A DNA stretch of 64,000 bases from Nocardia stercoris. GTDB taxonomy: Bacteria > Actinomycetota > Actinomycetes > Mycobacteriales > Mycobacteriaceae. Positions 25,730 through 34,894 of the stretch are shown piece by piece (within the stretch, counting starts at the first letter, position 1; every line of letters starts with the position of its first letter). Under the pieces are notes generated by a model. It did no database searches and was not told the origin of the DNA. It saw only the letters and a list, made by a program, of their open reading frames with translations. The stretch is from assembly GCF_003696265.1 (NCBI RefSeq), contig NZ_RFFH01000009.1, forward strand, positions 124,001-188,000, given 5' to 3'. The position numbers and the translations under genes were made by a program.

Positions 25730-26328
25730 TCGCGTCGGTACGCGGTGAGGTTCTCGAGATCGGGCTCGACCACGCGGTTCTGGAAGCCGCGGGAGTCGGG
25801 TACCGGCTCAACGCGACCCCGGCCACGCTCGCCACGCTGACCCGCGGCGCCGAGGCGCGGCTCTACGCGACCATGATCGTGCGCGAGGACTCGATGACGC
25901 TCTATGGTTTCGCCGACACCGAGGCGCGGGAACTGTTCGGGCTGTTGCAGACCGTGTCGGGGGTGGGACCACGGCTGGCGATGGCGGTCCTGGCCGTCCT
26001 GGAACCGGAGGCGCTGCGGAAAGCCTTGGCGGAGAGCAATATCGCGGCCCTGACCCGCGTCCCCGGGATCGGCAAGCGCGGGGCGGAGCGGATGGTGGTG
26101 GAGCTGCGCGACAAGGTGGATCTGGTTGCGGTGCAGGACGGACCGCCGGGATCGGGTCCGGCCGTGCAGACGCCGGTGCGCGACCAGGTCGCCGAGGCGC
26201 TGACCGGGCTGGGTTTCCCGCTGAAACAGGCCGAGGCGGCGGTGGAGTCGGTGCTGAGCGAGCGTCCCGAGCTGGATACCTCGCAGGCGCTGCGCGCGGC
26301 CCTGGGGCTGCTGGGGAAGAACCGGTAG
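25726..26328 (+). CDS. ruvA: Holliday junction branch migration protein RuvA
   Basis: A 200-residue RuvA with the OB-fold N-terminus (VIASVRGEVLEIGLDHAVLE), helix-hairpin-helix pairs in domain II (LLQTVSGVGPRLAMAVLAVL and TRVPGIGKRGAERMVVELRD), a variable acidic linker, and the C-terminal RuvB-binding domain (DQVAEALTGLGFPLKQAEAA). It forms tetramers that clamp the four-way junction and load RuvB. The GTG start at 25726 overlaps the ruvC stop. Confidence 0.97.
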   Translation: MIASVRGEVLEIGLDHAVLEAAGVGYRLNATPATLATLTRGAEARLYATMIVREDSMTLYGFADTEARELFGLLQTVSGVGPRLAMAVLAVLEPEALRKALAESNIAALTRVPGIGKRGAERMVVELRDKVDLVAVQDGPPGSGPAVQTPVRDQVAEALTGLGFPLKQAEAAVESVLSERPELDTSQALRAALGLLGKNR

Positions 26329-26334
26329 CCCCGC

Positions 26335-27438
26335 ATGTTCGATTCCGATTCCGCCGCCGATTCCGGGCTGTTCGACCCCGAATCCCCGGTCACGCCAGAG
26401 TATGTCGAGTCCGACGGAGATATCGAGGCCGGACTGCGCCCGAAGTCGCTGGCGGACTTCATCGGCCAGCCCCGGGTGCGCGAGCAGCTCCAGCTGGTAC
26501 TGCGCGGCGCGCTGCAGCGCGGGGCCACCCCCGATCACGTATTGCTGTCCGGCCCACCGGGATTGGGTAAGACCAGTATGGCGATGATCATCGCCGGTGA
26601 GCTCGGGTCCGCGCTGCGCATCACCTCCGGGCCGGCACTGGAGCGCGCCGGTGACCTGGCCGCCATGCTGAGCAATCTGGTCGAGGGCGACGTCCTGTTC
26701 ATCGACGAGATCCATCGCATGGCCCGCCCGGCCGAGGAGATGCTCTACCTGGCGATGGAGGACTTCCGCGTCGACGTCGTGGTCGGGAAAGGTCCCGGCG
26801 CCACGTCGATTCCGCTCGATATCGCCCCGTTCACCCTGGTCGGCGCCACCACCCGATCCGGCGCGCTGACCGGCCCGCTGCGCGACCGGTTCGGCTTCAC
26901 CGGTCACATGGACTTCTACGAACCCGTAGAGCTGCAACAGATCCTGGAGCGGTCGGCGCGAATCCTGGGTATCCGCATCGAATCCGACGCGGCCACCGAG
27001 ATCGCCGGCCGCTCGCGGGGCACGCCGCGGATCGCCAACCGGCTGCTGCGCCGGGTCCGCGACTACGCCGAGGTGCGGGCCGACGGCGTGGTCACCCGCG
27101 CGGTGGCGCGGGCCGCGCTGTCGGTCTACGACGTCGACGACCGCGGCCTGGACCGCCTCGACCGCGCGGTGCTGGGTGCGCTGGTCCGCGGCTTCGGCGG
27201 TGGGCCGGTGGGTGTTTCGACCCTGGCGGTCGCCGTCGGTGAGGAGGCCACCACCGTCGAGGAGGTGTGCGAGCCGTTCCTGGTGCGGGCGGGATTGGTC
27301 GCGCGCACCCCGCGCGGCCGGGTCGCGACCGCGACCGCCTGGGAGCATCTGGGCCTGGTACCACCGCCGGACCTGGTGTTCGGTTCCATCGACGTGCGCG
27401 GGCACGAGACGCAGGGCAGCCCCGGACAAGCGGTCTAG
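26335..27438 (+). CDS. ruvB: Holliday junction branch migration helicase RuvB
   Basis: A 367-residue AAA+ motor. Walker A GPPGLGKTS (about residue 75), Walker B FIDEIHRM, sensor 1 VGATTRSGALTGPLRDRFGF including the arginine finger, sensor 2 within SRGTPRIANRLLRRVRDYAE, and a C-terminal winged helix (FLVRAGLVARTPRGRVAT). The acidic N-terminal extension of about 40 residues (MFDSDSAADSGLFDPESPVT) is usual for this genus group. It starts 6 bases after ruvA, completing an SOS-controlled ruvCAB operon. Confidence 0.97.
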   Translation: MFDSDSAADSGLFDPESPVTPEYVESDGDIEAGLRPKSLADFIGQPRVREQLQLVLRGALQRGATPDHVLLSGPPGLGKTSMAMIIAGELGSALRITSGPALERAGDLAAMLSNLVEGDVLFIDEIHRMARPAEEMLYLAMEDFRVDVVVGKGPGATSIPLDIAPFTLVGATTRSGALTGPLRDRFGFTGHMDFYEPVELQQILERSARILGIRIESDAATEIAGRSRGTPRIANRLLRRVRDYAEVRADGVVTRAVARAALSVYDVDDRGLDRLDRAVLGALVRGFGGGPVGVSTLAVAVGEEATTVEEVCEPFLVRAGLVARTPRGRVATATAWEHLGLVPPPDLVFGSIDVRGHETQGSPGQAV

Positions 27439-27472
27439 GGCGGGTTTCGACGCCGTAGTCCCGACTCGCGCG

Positions 27473-28795
27473 CTATGCGCCACCGAGCGACATGGACGGC
27501 ACCGTACGGATCGAGCAACCGTCAGGCGCGGGCTGCCCCGCCAGCCGGTCATCGATCCACCGCAGGGCCGCGGGAATCGCGGCGACTTCGAGACTGGGGT
27601 GTTCGCTGAGTTCGTCCCGCGTATAGGTGACGGGCGCCGCCCCGGTTGCGCACCAACCCGCCACCGTCTGGTCGACCGGTCCGATGTGGACGATCTCGTC
27701 GTCCACGGCGTGATAGAAGAACAGCGGCACGGTCGGTGTCGTGATGCCGTCGATCTCGTCGAACGACGCGTGTAGTTGCTCCAACACTTGCGAAAACGGG
27801 ATCGTCAGGTAGTCGTCCATGTGCACGAACGCATGCTGTTCCACGTCCGGCACCGAGCATTGGGCGCCGCCCGCGGCCATCAACGCTTTCCCAGCAGGCG
27901 TCAGATACGTGTCGAAAGCCGCCGCTATCCGCGGGTCGGCGCGCATCGTGCCCGGCAGCAGCGACAGCAGGAAGCCGGAGAACGGGCCGCCGTCGAGCGA
28001 CTTCATGTACATGTCCAAGGGCTCTGCCGCACCGAACGCTCCACCGCCCCGCGCAACACCGACCAGTCGTACTTCGGGAGCGTAGGTCGGTTGCACCTGC
28101 GCGATCCAAGCGCTGCCCCATGAGCCGCCGGAGTAGCCATACGCAGCAACCGGAGTATCGGTCCCCGACAGGCTGAGCGGCGCGAAAGCCTCGGCTGCGC
28201 GCACTCCGTCGAGCGCGGTATAACCCGGCTGATTCGGGGTGAACAGCGCCGAGTTCGCTCCCTCCCAGTCGGGTACGGAAATCGCGTGACCGGACGACAA
28301 CATCTGGCCGATCTCGATGAAATCCAGCGAGGCGTCGTACTTGTGGTCCATCGGGACCGCTCCCTGCCGGAGCGTGAACGAGGGAGCGCACTGCGGGGAC
28401 GAGGAGTCTTCGGCAGACTGATAGCTGATCAGGCCTTTGACCTGCCCGGTTCGTGGCCGCAGCACCGTCGTCACGGTCGTGATGGGCTGACCGGCGTTAT
28501 CGGTCGTTCGATACAGCAACTGCCAGGCTTCGGCATCCTGCGCTTGTGGCCCCATCGAGGCCACCTCGACGGGGCGCGAATTCAGAATGGTGCCCGGCGC
28601 CTGCGACTCCCAGCCCGACGGCGGAATGTAGAACGGGTCGTTCTGCGGAATCGGCAGCGGATCAGCGCTACCGACCGCCGTCGGAGCACCGGTAAAGCAC
28701 AACACGGCCGAAGCCGCGATCAGAACCGAGCGCAGCTGACCGCGCTTGGCCACTGACCGCGGTGCACCACAGGTTGATTCGACACTGCCCATCAT
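27473..28795 (-). CDS. Secreted lipase (LIP/secretory lipase family)
   Basis: A 440-residue exported hydrolase. The first ~40 residues form a signal peptide (about residues 20-40: SVLIAASAVLCFTGAPTAVG) ending in SADP. An alpha/beta-hydrolase core follows, with nucleophile GYSGGSWG (Ser222) and acid/His candidates in FYHAVDDEIVH and SEHPSL. This is the PF03583 secretory lipase layout common in Nocardia, active on triacylglycerols or similar esters. The start is taken as ATG 28795 since GGGAGGGAAG precedes it; two ATGs are adjacent. Convergent with ruvB. Confidence 0.85.
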   Translation of the reverse strand: MMGSVESTCGAPRSVAKRGQLRSVLIAASAVLCFTGAPTAVGSADPLPIPQNDPFYIPPSGWESQAPGTILNSRPVEVASMGPQAQDAEAWQLLYRTTDNAGQPITTVTTVLRPRTGQVKGLISYQSAEDSSSPQCAPSFTLRQGAVPMDHKYDASLDFIEIGQMLSSGHAISVPDWEGANSALFTPNQPGYTALDGVRAAEAFAPLSLSGTDTPVAAYGYSGGSWGSAWIAQVQPTYAPEVRLVGVARGGGAFGAAEPLDMYMKSLDGGPFSGFLLSLLPGTMRADPRIAAAFDTYLTPAGKALMAAGGAQCSVPDVEQHAFVHMDDYLTIPFSQVLEQLHASFDEIDGITTPTVPLFFYHAVDDEIVHIGPVDQTVAGWCATGAAPVTYTRDELSEHPSLEVAAIPAALRWIDDRLAGQPAPDGCSIRTVPSMSLGGA

Positions 28796-29056
28796 CGGAC
28801 TTCCCTCCCCGGTGGGACCGCCTCCCGCGAATCCCCTTTCACGGCGGTGAGAGTACATCCCCCGATCGGGATGGATACCTGAATCGACGACGTAGATCGC
28901 GGCGCCCTGCCGCCCACGCCACCGGGTGACCGCACCCGACGGTGCGCGCCGTCGGACCGTGCTGGGCGGCTTGGGCCACGGTGGTATCGGAAGACGCGCT
29001 CGCGCTTGCGGGTACGCCGAGGGCGCAGCGGGCCCGAGTCTCGAATCTGATGCAGC

Positions 29057-30100
29057 TCAGGATTTCCCGACCGTGGACAGGATCTTCGTGGCCTGGTCGG
29101 CGCTCAGTTCGTCGGCCGTGCCGCGGTCGGACAGGATGGTCAATACCAGCGAGCCGCTGCCGTCCGGCGCGGGGAACGCGAAGGTGTAGACGCTGTAGGT
29201 GGTCGTTGTGCACCCGGGCGGATTCGGGGCCCACGACCCGTCCACCTGCGCCCGTTTCCCGCTGATGCCGGCGGTACTGGTGAACGCCGTCGGCGGCGTG
29301 AGCCGGCCGCCGCTGACGTCGCTGTAGCCCTCGGGCGCCTGCGCCGCGGTCGTGGCGATCTCGGTCGCCGCCGCGCCGAGGTCGCTGCCGGTGACGGGAA
29401 CGACCATCGCCTCGGTGCGATACGCGGAGCCCGGGCAGTACGCGGCACCGGTATAGGACTTCCCGGTACCGGTCACGGTGGCGGCGGTTCCGTGCAGCGT
29501 GACCGAATCCGCTTCCGGCACAACCCAACCGAGCGGCACCTGATAACCGATCCCGGTGCCCGCCACGGCGACCGGCCGGTAGCCGGGCACGGCGGCCGCG
29601 GTGGTCGGCGTGGTGCCGGCGGCGGTGGTCGAGGAGTGGTGCCGGGACGCGAGGACGGCCGCGGTGATCCCACCGCCCACGAGCAGCACCACGACGGCGA
29701 CGATCGCCACGATCGGTCCGGTGCGGCGGCGGCGCCGCGGCGAGACCGTGAGCGGGAACGGTGTGCTCGGATATCTGGTTCCGCCGCCGTGCGGATATCC
29801 GTACGGGACACCGGGTTGCGCCACCGGATGGCTTCCGGTCCCGGGGTATCCGGGCTGCGCGGCGGCCGGGTACGACCCCTGCCCGCCGTACACCGGTTGC
29901 GCACCGGTCTGGCCGTATTGCGGTGCGGCGTATTGACTCTGGGCCGCAGCGCTCCACGGCGAAACCTCGGCGGGCGCGGCCGGCGGTGCGAGAGCGGGCG
30001 ATTCGGCGGGCCGTCCGGCCAGCAGGGTCGGATCCGTCTGTGCCGGAGTATCTTCCGGCTGGGCGCCTGCCTGGTTCCACCAGTTGTCGTTGTCCGGCAC
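29057..30100 (-). CDS. Membrane-anchored protein with Pro/Gln/Tyr-rich cytosolic tail, unknown function
   Basis: A 347-residue protein: a roughly 110-residue low-complexity N-terminus rich in Pro, Gly, Gln and Tyr (YGQTGAQPVYGGQGSYP), a basic stretch SPRRRRRTGP, one transmembrane helix IVAIVAVVVLLVGGGITAAV (about 127-146), a Thr/Ala linker, and a 180-residue extracytoplasmic domain with four cysteine-containing segments such as GAAYCPGSAYRTEAM and NPPGCTTTTYSVYTF. This arrangement is common in actinobacterial envelope proteins. The start is GTG 30100, with AGGTAGG about 8 bases upstream; the longer ATG frame is less likely. The gap 28796-29056 has no recognisable gene. Confidence 0.65.
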   Translation of the reverse strand: MPDNDNWWNQAGAQPEDTPAQTDPTLLAGRPAESPALAPPAAPAEVSPWSAAAQSQYAAPQYGQTGAQPVYGGQGSYPAAAQPGYPGTGSHPVAQPGVPYGYPHGGGTRYPSTPFPLTVSPRRRRRTGPIVAIVAVVVLLVGGGITAAVLASRHHSSTTAAGTTPTTAAAVPGYRPVAVAGTGIGYQVPLGWVVPEADSVTLHGTAATVTGTGKSYTGAAYCPGSAYRTEAMVVPVTGSDLGAAATEIATTAAQAPEGYSDVSGGRLTPPTAFTSTAGISGKRAQVDGSWAPNPPGCTTTTYSVYTFAFPAPDGSGSLVLTILSDRGTADELSADQATKILSTVGKS

Positions 30101-30223
30101 CGTCCACCTACCTCGTCGTCGCACCGCGGACCGCGCCGGGACGGGCGCACCTGCCCCGAGTCCGTATCAGCAGGTTACGCAACCGGAGCGGGCGCGGCGG
30201 GGTGAGCGGACGGAATTGTGGTG

Positions 30224-30793
30224 CTACGACCGGGCGTGTTCGCGTACGGCCCGTTCCTCGGTCTGCAGGGTCCGCACCACGACGTCGACGAAGGCGTCGA
30301 CCTCGTCGCGGTGATAGGCCGCGCGGCCCGCGGGTGCGGTGCAGAAGCCGATGGTGCGCACCTCGGAACTGGTCAGGCCGCCCGGCCCGGTGTGGGCGAG
30401 GGTGGCCGCGACCCGGCCGAGGAAGACGTCGACCTCGTCGGCCGGGTAGCCCGGCCGGTCCTGCGGCGGCGGCGAGAACCGAAGGCGCCGAATGTCTTCC
30501 GGGGTGAGGATGCGGCCGCCGGTGCGCCGGCGGCTCTCACCGCGGCGGGCCGACTCGAGGTCGACGCAGGCGCGGTCGAGGAATTCGTCGACGTCGTCGC
30601 GATGGTAGCCCCGGTGTCCGAAGGCGGTGGCGGAGAACGCGTGCTGGCGGATATGGGCGGTGGTGAGGGCCCCGCGCCCGCTGAAGGCCTGGGCGAGGGT
30701 TTCGCAGAATGCGTCCACTTCGGCGATGTCGTATCCGCGGTGTCCGAAGGGAGCTTTGGGGAACCGGACGTTCCGTACATCCTCGGGAGTCAC
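30224..30793 (-). CDS. Protein made of four DivIVA-type domain repeats
   Basis: A 189-residue protein with four tandem copies (about 45 residues each) of the DivIVA/Wag31 N-terminal membrane-binding motif. Each copy starts with a [VL]T-x2-[DEHS]-[IV]R helix, has a phenylalanine, then GY or AY and [ED][VI]D-x-F: TPEDVRNVRFPKAPFGHRGY, TTAHIRQHAFSATAFGHRGY, TPEDIRRLRFSPPPQDRPGY and TSSEVRTIGFCTAPAGRAAY. Unlike true DivIVA/Wag31 there is no long coiled coil after the domain. It might bind curved membrane at the pole or septum or act on Wag31. Start at GTG 30793 is chosen because the first repeat begins there; an upstream frame is longer. Confidence 0.72.
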   Translation of the reverse strand: MTPEDVRNVRFPKAPFGHRGYDIAEVDAFCETLAQAFSGRGALTTAHIRQHAFSATAFGHRGYHRDDVDEFLDRACVDLESARRGESRRRTGGRILTPEDIRRLRFSPPPQDRPGYPADEVDVFLGRVAATLAHTGPGGLTSSEVRTIGFCTAPAGRAAYHRDEVDAFVDVVVRTLQTEERAVREHARS

Positions 30794-30909
30794 GCGGCCA
30801 TTCTTGCAACAAATGGCGGCACAGTCTGGCGATTCGTCCACCCCTGGCCGTGCGCGTCCATTTCGGATACTGTGAGACTTCGAATACTTCAGGTATGGGA
30901 GATGGTCGC

Positions 30910-32397
30910 GTGGCAGGACATTACGACGCCGTGGTGGTCGGCGCCGGATTCGGCGGCATGGGTGCCGGCATCCAGCTGGACCGGATGGGACTGCACGACT
31001 ACGTCATCCTCGAGCGCGAGGACGACCTGGGCGGCACCTGGCACGTGAACCGATACCCCGGACTGGCCGTGGACATCGCCTCGGTCACCTACTCGTACTC
31101 CTTCGAACCGAACCCGAACTGGTCGCGCCTGTTCGCGCCGGGCGACGAACTCGAGCAGTACGCCCACCACGTCGCCGACACCTACGACCTGCGCCGCCGC
31201 ATGCGCTTCGGCACGACGGTGTCGGGCGCCCGCTGGGACGACGAGAACGAATTGTGGACGGTCTCGATCGAGGGCGGCGAAACCCTCACCGCTCGGTACC
31301 TGCTCACCGCGACCGGATTCCTGTCCCAGCCCTACACCCCGCCGTTCCCCGGCATCGAGGACTTCGCGGGCACGATCGTGCACACCACCGCCTGGGATCA
31401 GGACCTGAACCTGACCGGGCGCCGGGTCGCGATCATCGGCACCGGCGCGACGGCCGTGCAGCTCGTCCCCGAACTGGCCCGCGCGGCCGCCGAGCTGACC
31501 GTCTTCCAGCGCACCCCGATCTGGGTGGTGCCCAAGGTCGACATGCCGATCCCGGCCGCGGTCCGCTCACTGTTCGCCGCGGTCCCCGCCACCCAGCGCG
31601 CCGCCCGGCTGGTCAACACCAGCGCCCTGGAACTGCTGATGGTCACCGGCGTCCTGCACTACAAGCAGCTCAAGCTCGGTAACAAGGGCGCCGAACTGCT
31701 GGCTCGCGCCCACCTGCGCCGCCAGGTCCGCGACCCCGAGACCCGGCGCAAGCTGACCCCGACCTACGACTTCGGCTGCAAGCGGCCGACCTTCTCCAAC
31801 ACCTACTTCGCGACCTTCAACGAACCGCACGTGCGACTCGAGACCGGGTCGATCGACCATGTGGCGGCCGACGGGATCGTTACCGTCGGCGGCCACAAGA
31901 CCGAGATCGACACCCTGGTCCTGGCCACCGGATTCAACCTGTGGGACGTCAACTTCCCGGCCATCGAGGTCATCGGCCGCGACGGTGTCGACCTGGGCAA
32001 GTTCTGGCGCGAACACCGGTTCCAGGCCTATGAGGGCATCACCGTGCCGAAGTTCCCGAACTTCCTGTCGCTGAACAGCCCCTACTCCTACAGCGGCCTG
32101 TCCTACTTCACTACCATCGAGGCCCAGATGAAGCACATGGGCCGGCTGTTCGGGGAGATGCGGCGTCGCGGTGCGCGGGTGTTCGAGGTGACCGAGGCCG
32201 CGAACGCCCGGTTCCTGGACAAGGTCACCGACAAACTGGGGTCCTCGGTGTTCTACGGCGGCGACTGCGCGAGCTCGCGCAGCTACTACTTCAACCAGCA
32301 CGGCGAGGCCGCGCTGCTGCGTCCGAACAGCACCCTGACCACACATCGCCACGCCACCCACTTCCCGTTGGACGACTACGACTACCGTGTGGGCTGA
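30910..32397 (+). CDS. FAD-dependent Baeyer-Villiger-type monooxygenase
   Basis: A 495-residue flavoprotein with two nucleotide-binding Rossmann motifs, VVVGAGFGGMGAGIQL (FAD, N-terminus) and AIIGTGATAVQLVPELA (NADPH, about residue 175), and between them the Baeyer-Villiger fingerprint F-x-G-x3-H-x3-W-[PD] as FAGTIVHTTAWD. It probably oxidises ketones or cyclic compounds using O2 and NADPH. GTG 30910 is favoured because GGGAGA is 8 bases upstream, although an in-frame ATG at 30895 exists. The 116-base gap to the divergent DivIVA-repeat gene has -10-like GATACT near 30865. Substrate unknown. Confidence 0.87.
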   Translation: MAGHYDAVVVGAGFGGMGAGIQLDRMGLHDYVILEREDDLGGTWHVNRYPGLAVDIASVTYSYSFEPNPNWSRLFAPGDELEQYAHHVADTYDLRRRMRFGTTVSGARWDDENELWTVSIEGGETLTARYLLTATGFLSQPYTPPFPGIEDFAGTIVHTTAWDQDLNLTGRRVAIIGTGATAVQLVPELARAAAELTVFQRTPIWVVPKVDMPIPAAVRSLFAAVPATQRAARLVNTSALELLMVTGVLHYKQLKLGNKGAELLARAHLRRQVRDPETRRKLTPTYDFGCKRPTFSNTYFATFNEPHVRLETGSIDHVAADGIVTVGGHKTEIDTLVLATGFNLWDVNFPAIEVIGRDGVDLGKFWREHRFQAYEGITVPKFPNFLSLNSPYSYSGLSYFTTIEAQMKHMGRLFGEMRRRGARVFEVTEAANARFLDKVTDKLGSSVFYGGDCASSRSYYFNQHGEAALLRPNSTLTTHRHATHFPLDDYDYRVG

Positions 32398-32593
32398 GTC
32401 ACCCCGGCACCGTGGACGGGTCGCTCGCGTGGATGCGGTACCTGCCGTGCCACGCGGTCGGCGAGAAGATGGCAGACTGGGGTACTAGGCTGGCCGTCCG
32501 GCGGACCGTGGCGCACTCGCGCACGACACTTCGGCGCGGCTCGCACGACAAGTCCACTGCCCACTTCAACCACACCTAGGACCGAATCAGACC

Positions 32594-33004
32594 ATGGGTA
32601 CCCTGCTGTTTCCGCTGCTGCTGGTGGCACTGATGGTGCCGCTTTTCCTCAACACCCGCCGTCAGAAGCGGGAAATGGAGAAGGTCAACGCCATGCGGGA
32701 CGCCCTGCAGGTGGGTGACCGCGTGGTCACGACCTCCGGCCTCTACGGCACCGTGGTCGACGTCGACGACGAGACCATCGATCTCGAGATCGCCGAGGAC
32801 GTCGTCACGACGTGGGAGAAGGCGGCCATCCTGCGCGTCCAGGCCGACGACACCGCGGTCGAGCCGGGCACCGGCGACGCCGCGGCGGCCACCGACGCCA
32901 CCGATGTCGAGGACGAGGACGAGGACACCGACGCGGCCACCGAGACCGCCGGCACCGTGCCCGACTCCGCCGAGGACCTGACCGCACGCTCGACCAAGGA
33001 CTGA
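32594..33004 (+). CDS. yajC: Preprotein translocase subunit YajC
   Basis: A 136-residue protein with one N-terminal helix (LLFPLLLVALMVPLFLN) followed by the YajC core RRQKREMEKVNAMRDALQVG, DRVVTTSGLYGTVVDVDDET, and an acidic Asp/Glu-rich C-terminal tail (residues about 95-136). YajC associates with SecDF in the holotranslocon. It sits 90 bases upstream of secD in the standard yajC-secD-secF order. The 196 bases before it (32398-32593) show no gene. Confidence 0.95.
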   Translation: MGTLLFPLLLVALMVPLFLNTRRQKREMEKVNAMRDALQVGDRVVTTSGLYGTVVDVDDETIDLEIAEDVVTTWEKAAILRVQADDTAVEPGTGDAAAATDATDVEDEDEDTDAATETAGTVPDSAEDLTARSTKD

Positions 33005-33094
33005 ATCGCCCGGCGCCGCCGTCCGCCTCCCGGCCGGACGCCGGCGCCGACGCGTGTCCGTATGTTCCACCTCACCGCCTAGGAGACAACGACT

Positions 33095-34894
33095 GTGCCA
33101 CCTTCCAAAGGAACGGGGCATCCGCTGCGGTTGCTCGGCGTCTACGCCGCACTATTGGCCTTGATCTACGGTCTGGTCTTCTTCACCGGCGGCAATCAGC
33201 CGCACGCCAAGCTCGGTATCGACCTGCAGGGTGGTACCCGGGTCACCCTGACCGCTCGCACTCCGGACGGGAAGAGCCCCAGCAAGGACAGCCTGAACCA
33301 GGCCCAGCAGATCATCGAGTCCCGCGTCAACGGTCTCGGTGTCGCGGGCTCCGAGGTTCGCATCGACGGTGACAACCTGGTCATCACGGTGCCGGGTCAG
33401 GACGGCGACCAGGCCAAGGCCCTCGCCTCCACCGCGAAGCTGTACGTGCGCCCGGTCGTGACCTCGCAGCCGGCCGCGGCCGGCAAGAACGCGCCGACCT
33501 CCGGTCAGCCGACCGCACCGGCCACCACGACCCCGGCCCCGGCGCCCAGCTCGGCGCCCGCCCCCGCCCCGACGACCGAGGCGCCGGCCGCGGGTGAGGT
33601 CCCCCCGGCGACCGAGGGCGCACCGCAGAACCGGGTCTTCCCGCAGCAGGCGCCCAACGACCAGCCGGTCGAACCGGCCAACCCGGCCGAGGTGCCGCCG
33701 GCCGACCAGCAGGTCCCGCCGACCGCCGAACCGACCACGACTCCGGCGCCCGCGCCGACCGACGACCTGACCCCGCAGCAGAAGGCGCAGCAGGAGATCG
33801 ACGCCGCGCGCGCGGTCCGCCAGAACGCGGACCCGAAGGCGCTGACCGCGGCCATGTCGAGCATGGACTGCAGCAAGGCCGACCCGCTGGCCGGTAACGA
33901 CGACCCGAAGCTGGCGCTGGTCACCTGCTCCACCGACGGCCAGACCGTGTACCTGCTCGACAAGAGCGCGATGGACGGCCAGCAGATCTCCGACGCGGTC
34001 GGTCAGTTCGACACCCAGAACTCACAGTGGGTGGTCGACGTGACCTTCAACTCCGGTGGTGGCCAGGCGTGGGGTGACCTCACCAACAAGTACGTGCAGA
34101 AGCAGCTGGCCTTCACCCTGGACTCCAAGGTGGTCAGCGCGCCGGTCGTGCAGCAGGGCAACCAGTACGCCGGCAACACCCAGATCAGCGGCAAGTTCAC
34201 CCAGGCGGCGGCCAAGGATCTGGCCAACCAGCTGAAGTACGGTTCGCTGCCGCTGTCGTTCTCCACCTCCGAGGCGGAGACGGTCTCGGCGTCGCTGGGC
34301 CTGTCCTCGCTGCACGCGGGTCTGCTGGCCGGTGGTATCGGCCTGATCGCGGTGCTGCTGTACTGCCTGCTCTACTACCGCATGCTGGGCTTCCTGGCCG
34401 GTCTGTCGCTGATCGCCTCCGGGTTCGCGGTGTACGGGATCATCGTGCTGCTGGGTCGGTGGATGAACTTCACCCTGGACCTGGCCGGTATCGCCGGTCT
34501 GATCATCGGTATCGGTATGACCGCCGACTCGTTCGTCGTGTTCTTCGAACGCATCAAGGACGAGATGCGCGTGGGCCGCAGCTTCCGTTCGGCGGTTCCG
34601 CGCGGCTGGAAGCGCGCGCAGCGCACCAACCTCTCCGGTAAGACGGTCAGCTTGATCGCCTCGGCGGTGCTGTACATCATGGCCGCCGGTCAGGTGAAGG
34701 GCTTCGCCTTCACCCTCGGTATCACCACGGTGCTGGACGTGATCGTGCTGTTCCTGGTCACCGCCCCGCTGATGATGCTCGCCTCTCGTTCTCCGTTCTG
34801 GGCCAAGCCGTCGGTGAACGGCCTCGGCGCGGTCCAGCAGGTCGCGCGGGAACGCAAGGCCGCCGACAAGGCCCTCGAGGAGGCCCGACGATGA
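33095..34894 (+). CDS. secD: Protein translocase subunit SecD
   Basis: A 599-residue RND-superfamily component of the Sec machinery that uses the proton gradient to pull secreted proteins across. It has an N-terminal helix (LRLLGVYAALLALIYGLVFF), the P1 domain starting LGIDLQGGTRVTLTA, a long Pro/Ala/Thr-rich insertion in the periplasmic part (about 125-230, typical of actinobacteria), and five C-terminal helices with AGIAGLIIGIGMTADSFVVF, the D4-type Asp-containing motif, and FFERIKDEMRVGRSFRSA. GTG 33095 has AGGAGA upstream. Overlaps secF by 4 bases. Confidence 0.96.
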   Translation: MPPSKGTGHPLRLLGVYAALLALIYGLVFFTGGNQPHAKLGIDLQGGTRVTLTARTPDGKSPSKDSLNQAQQIIESRVNGLGVAGSEVRIDGDNLVITVPGQDGDQAKALASTAKLYVRPVVTSQPAAAGKNAPTSGQPTAPATTTPAPAPSSAPAPAPTTEAPAAGEVPPATEGAPQNRVFPQQAPNDQPVEPANPAEVPPADQQVPPTAEPTTTPAPAPTDDLTPQQKAQQEIDAARAVRQNADPKALTAAMSSMDCSKADPLAGNDDPKLALVTCSTDGQTVYLLDKSAMDGQQISDAVGQFDTQNSQWVVDVTFNSGGGQAWGDLTNKYVQKQLAFTLDSKVVSAPVVQQGNQYAGNTQISGKFTQAAAKDLANQLKYGSLPLSFSTSEAETVSASLGLSSLHAGLLAGGIGLIAVLLYCLLYYRMLGFLAGLSLIASGFAVYGIIVLLGRWMNFTLDLAGIAGLIIGIGMTADSFVVFFERIKDEMRVGRSFRSAVPRGWKRAQRTNLSGKTVSLIASAVLYIMAAGQVKGFAFTLGITTVLDVIVLFLVTAPLMMLASRSPFWAKPSVNGLGAVQQVARERKAADKALEEARR

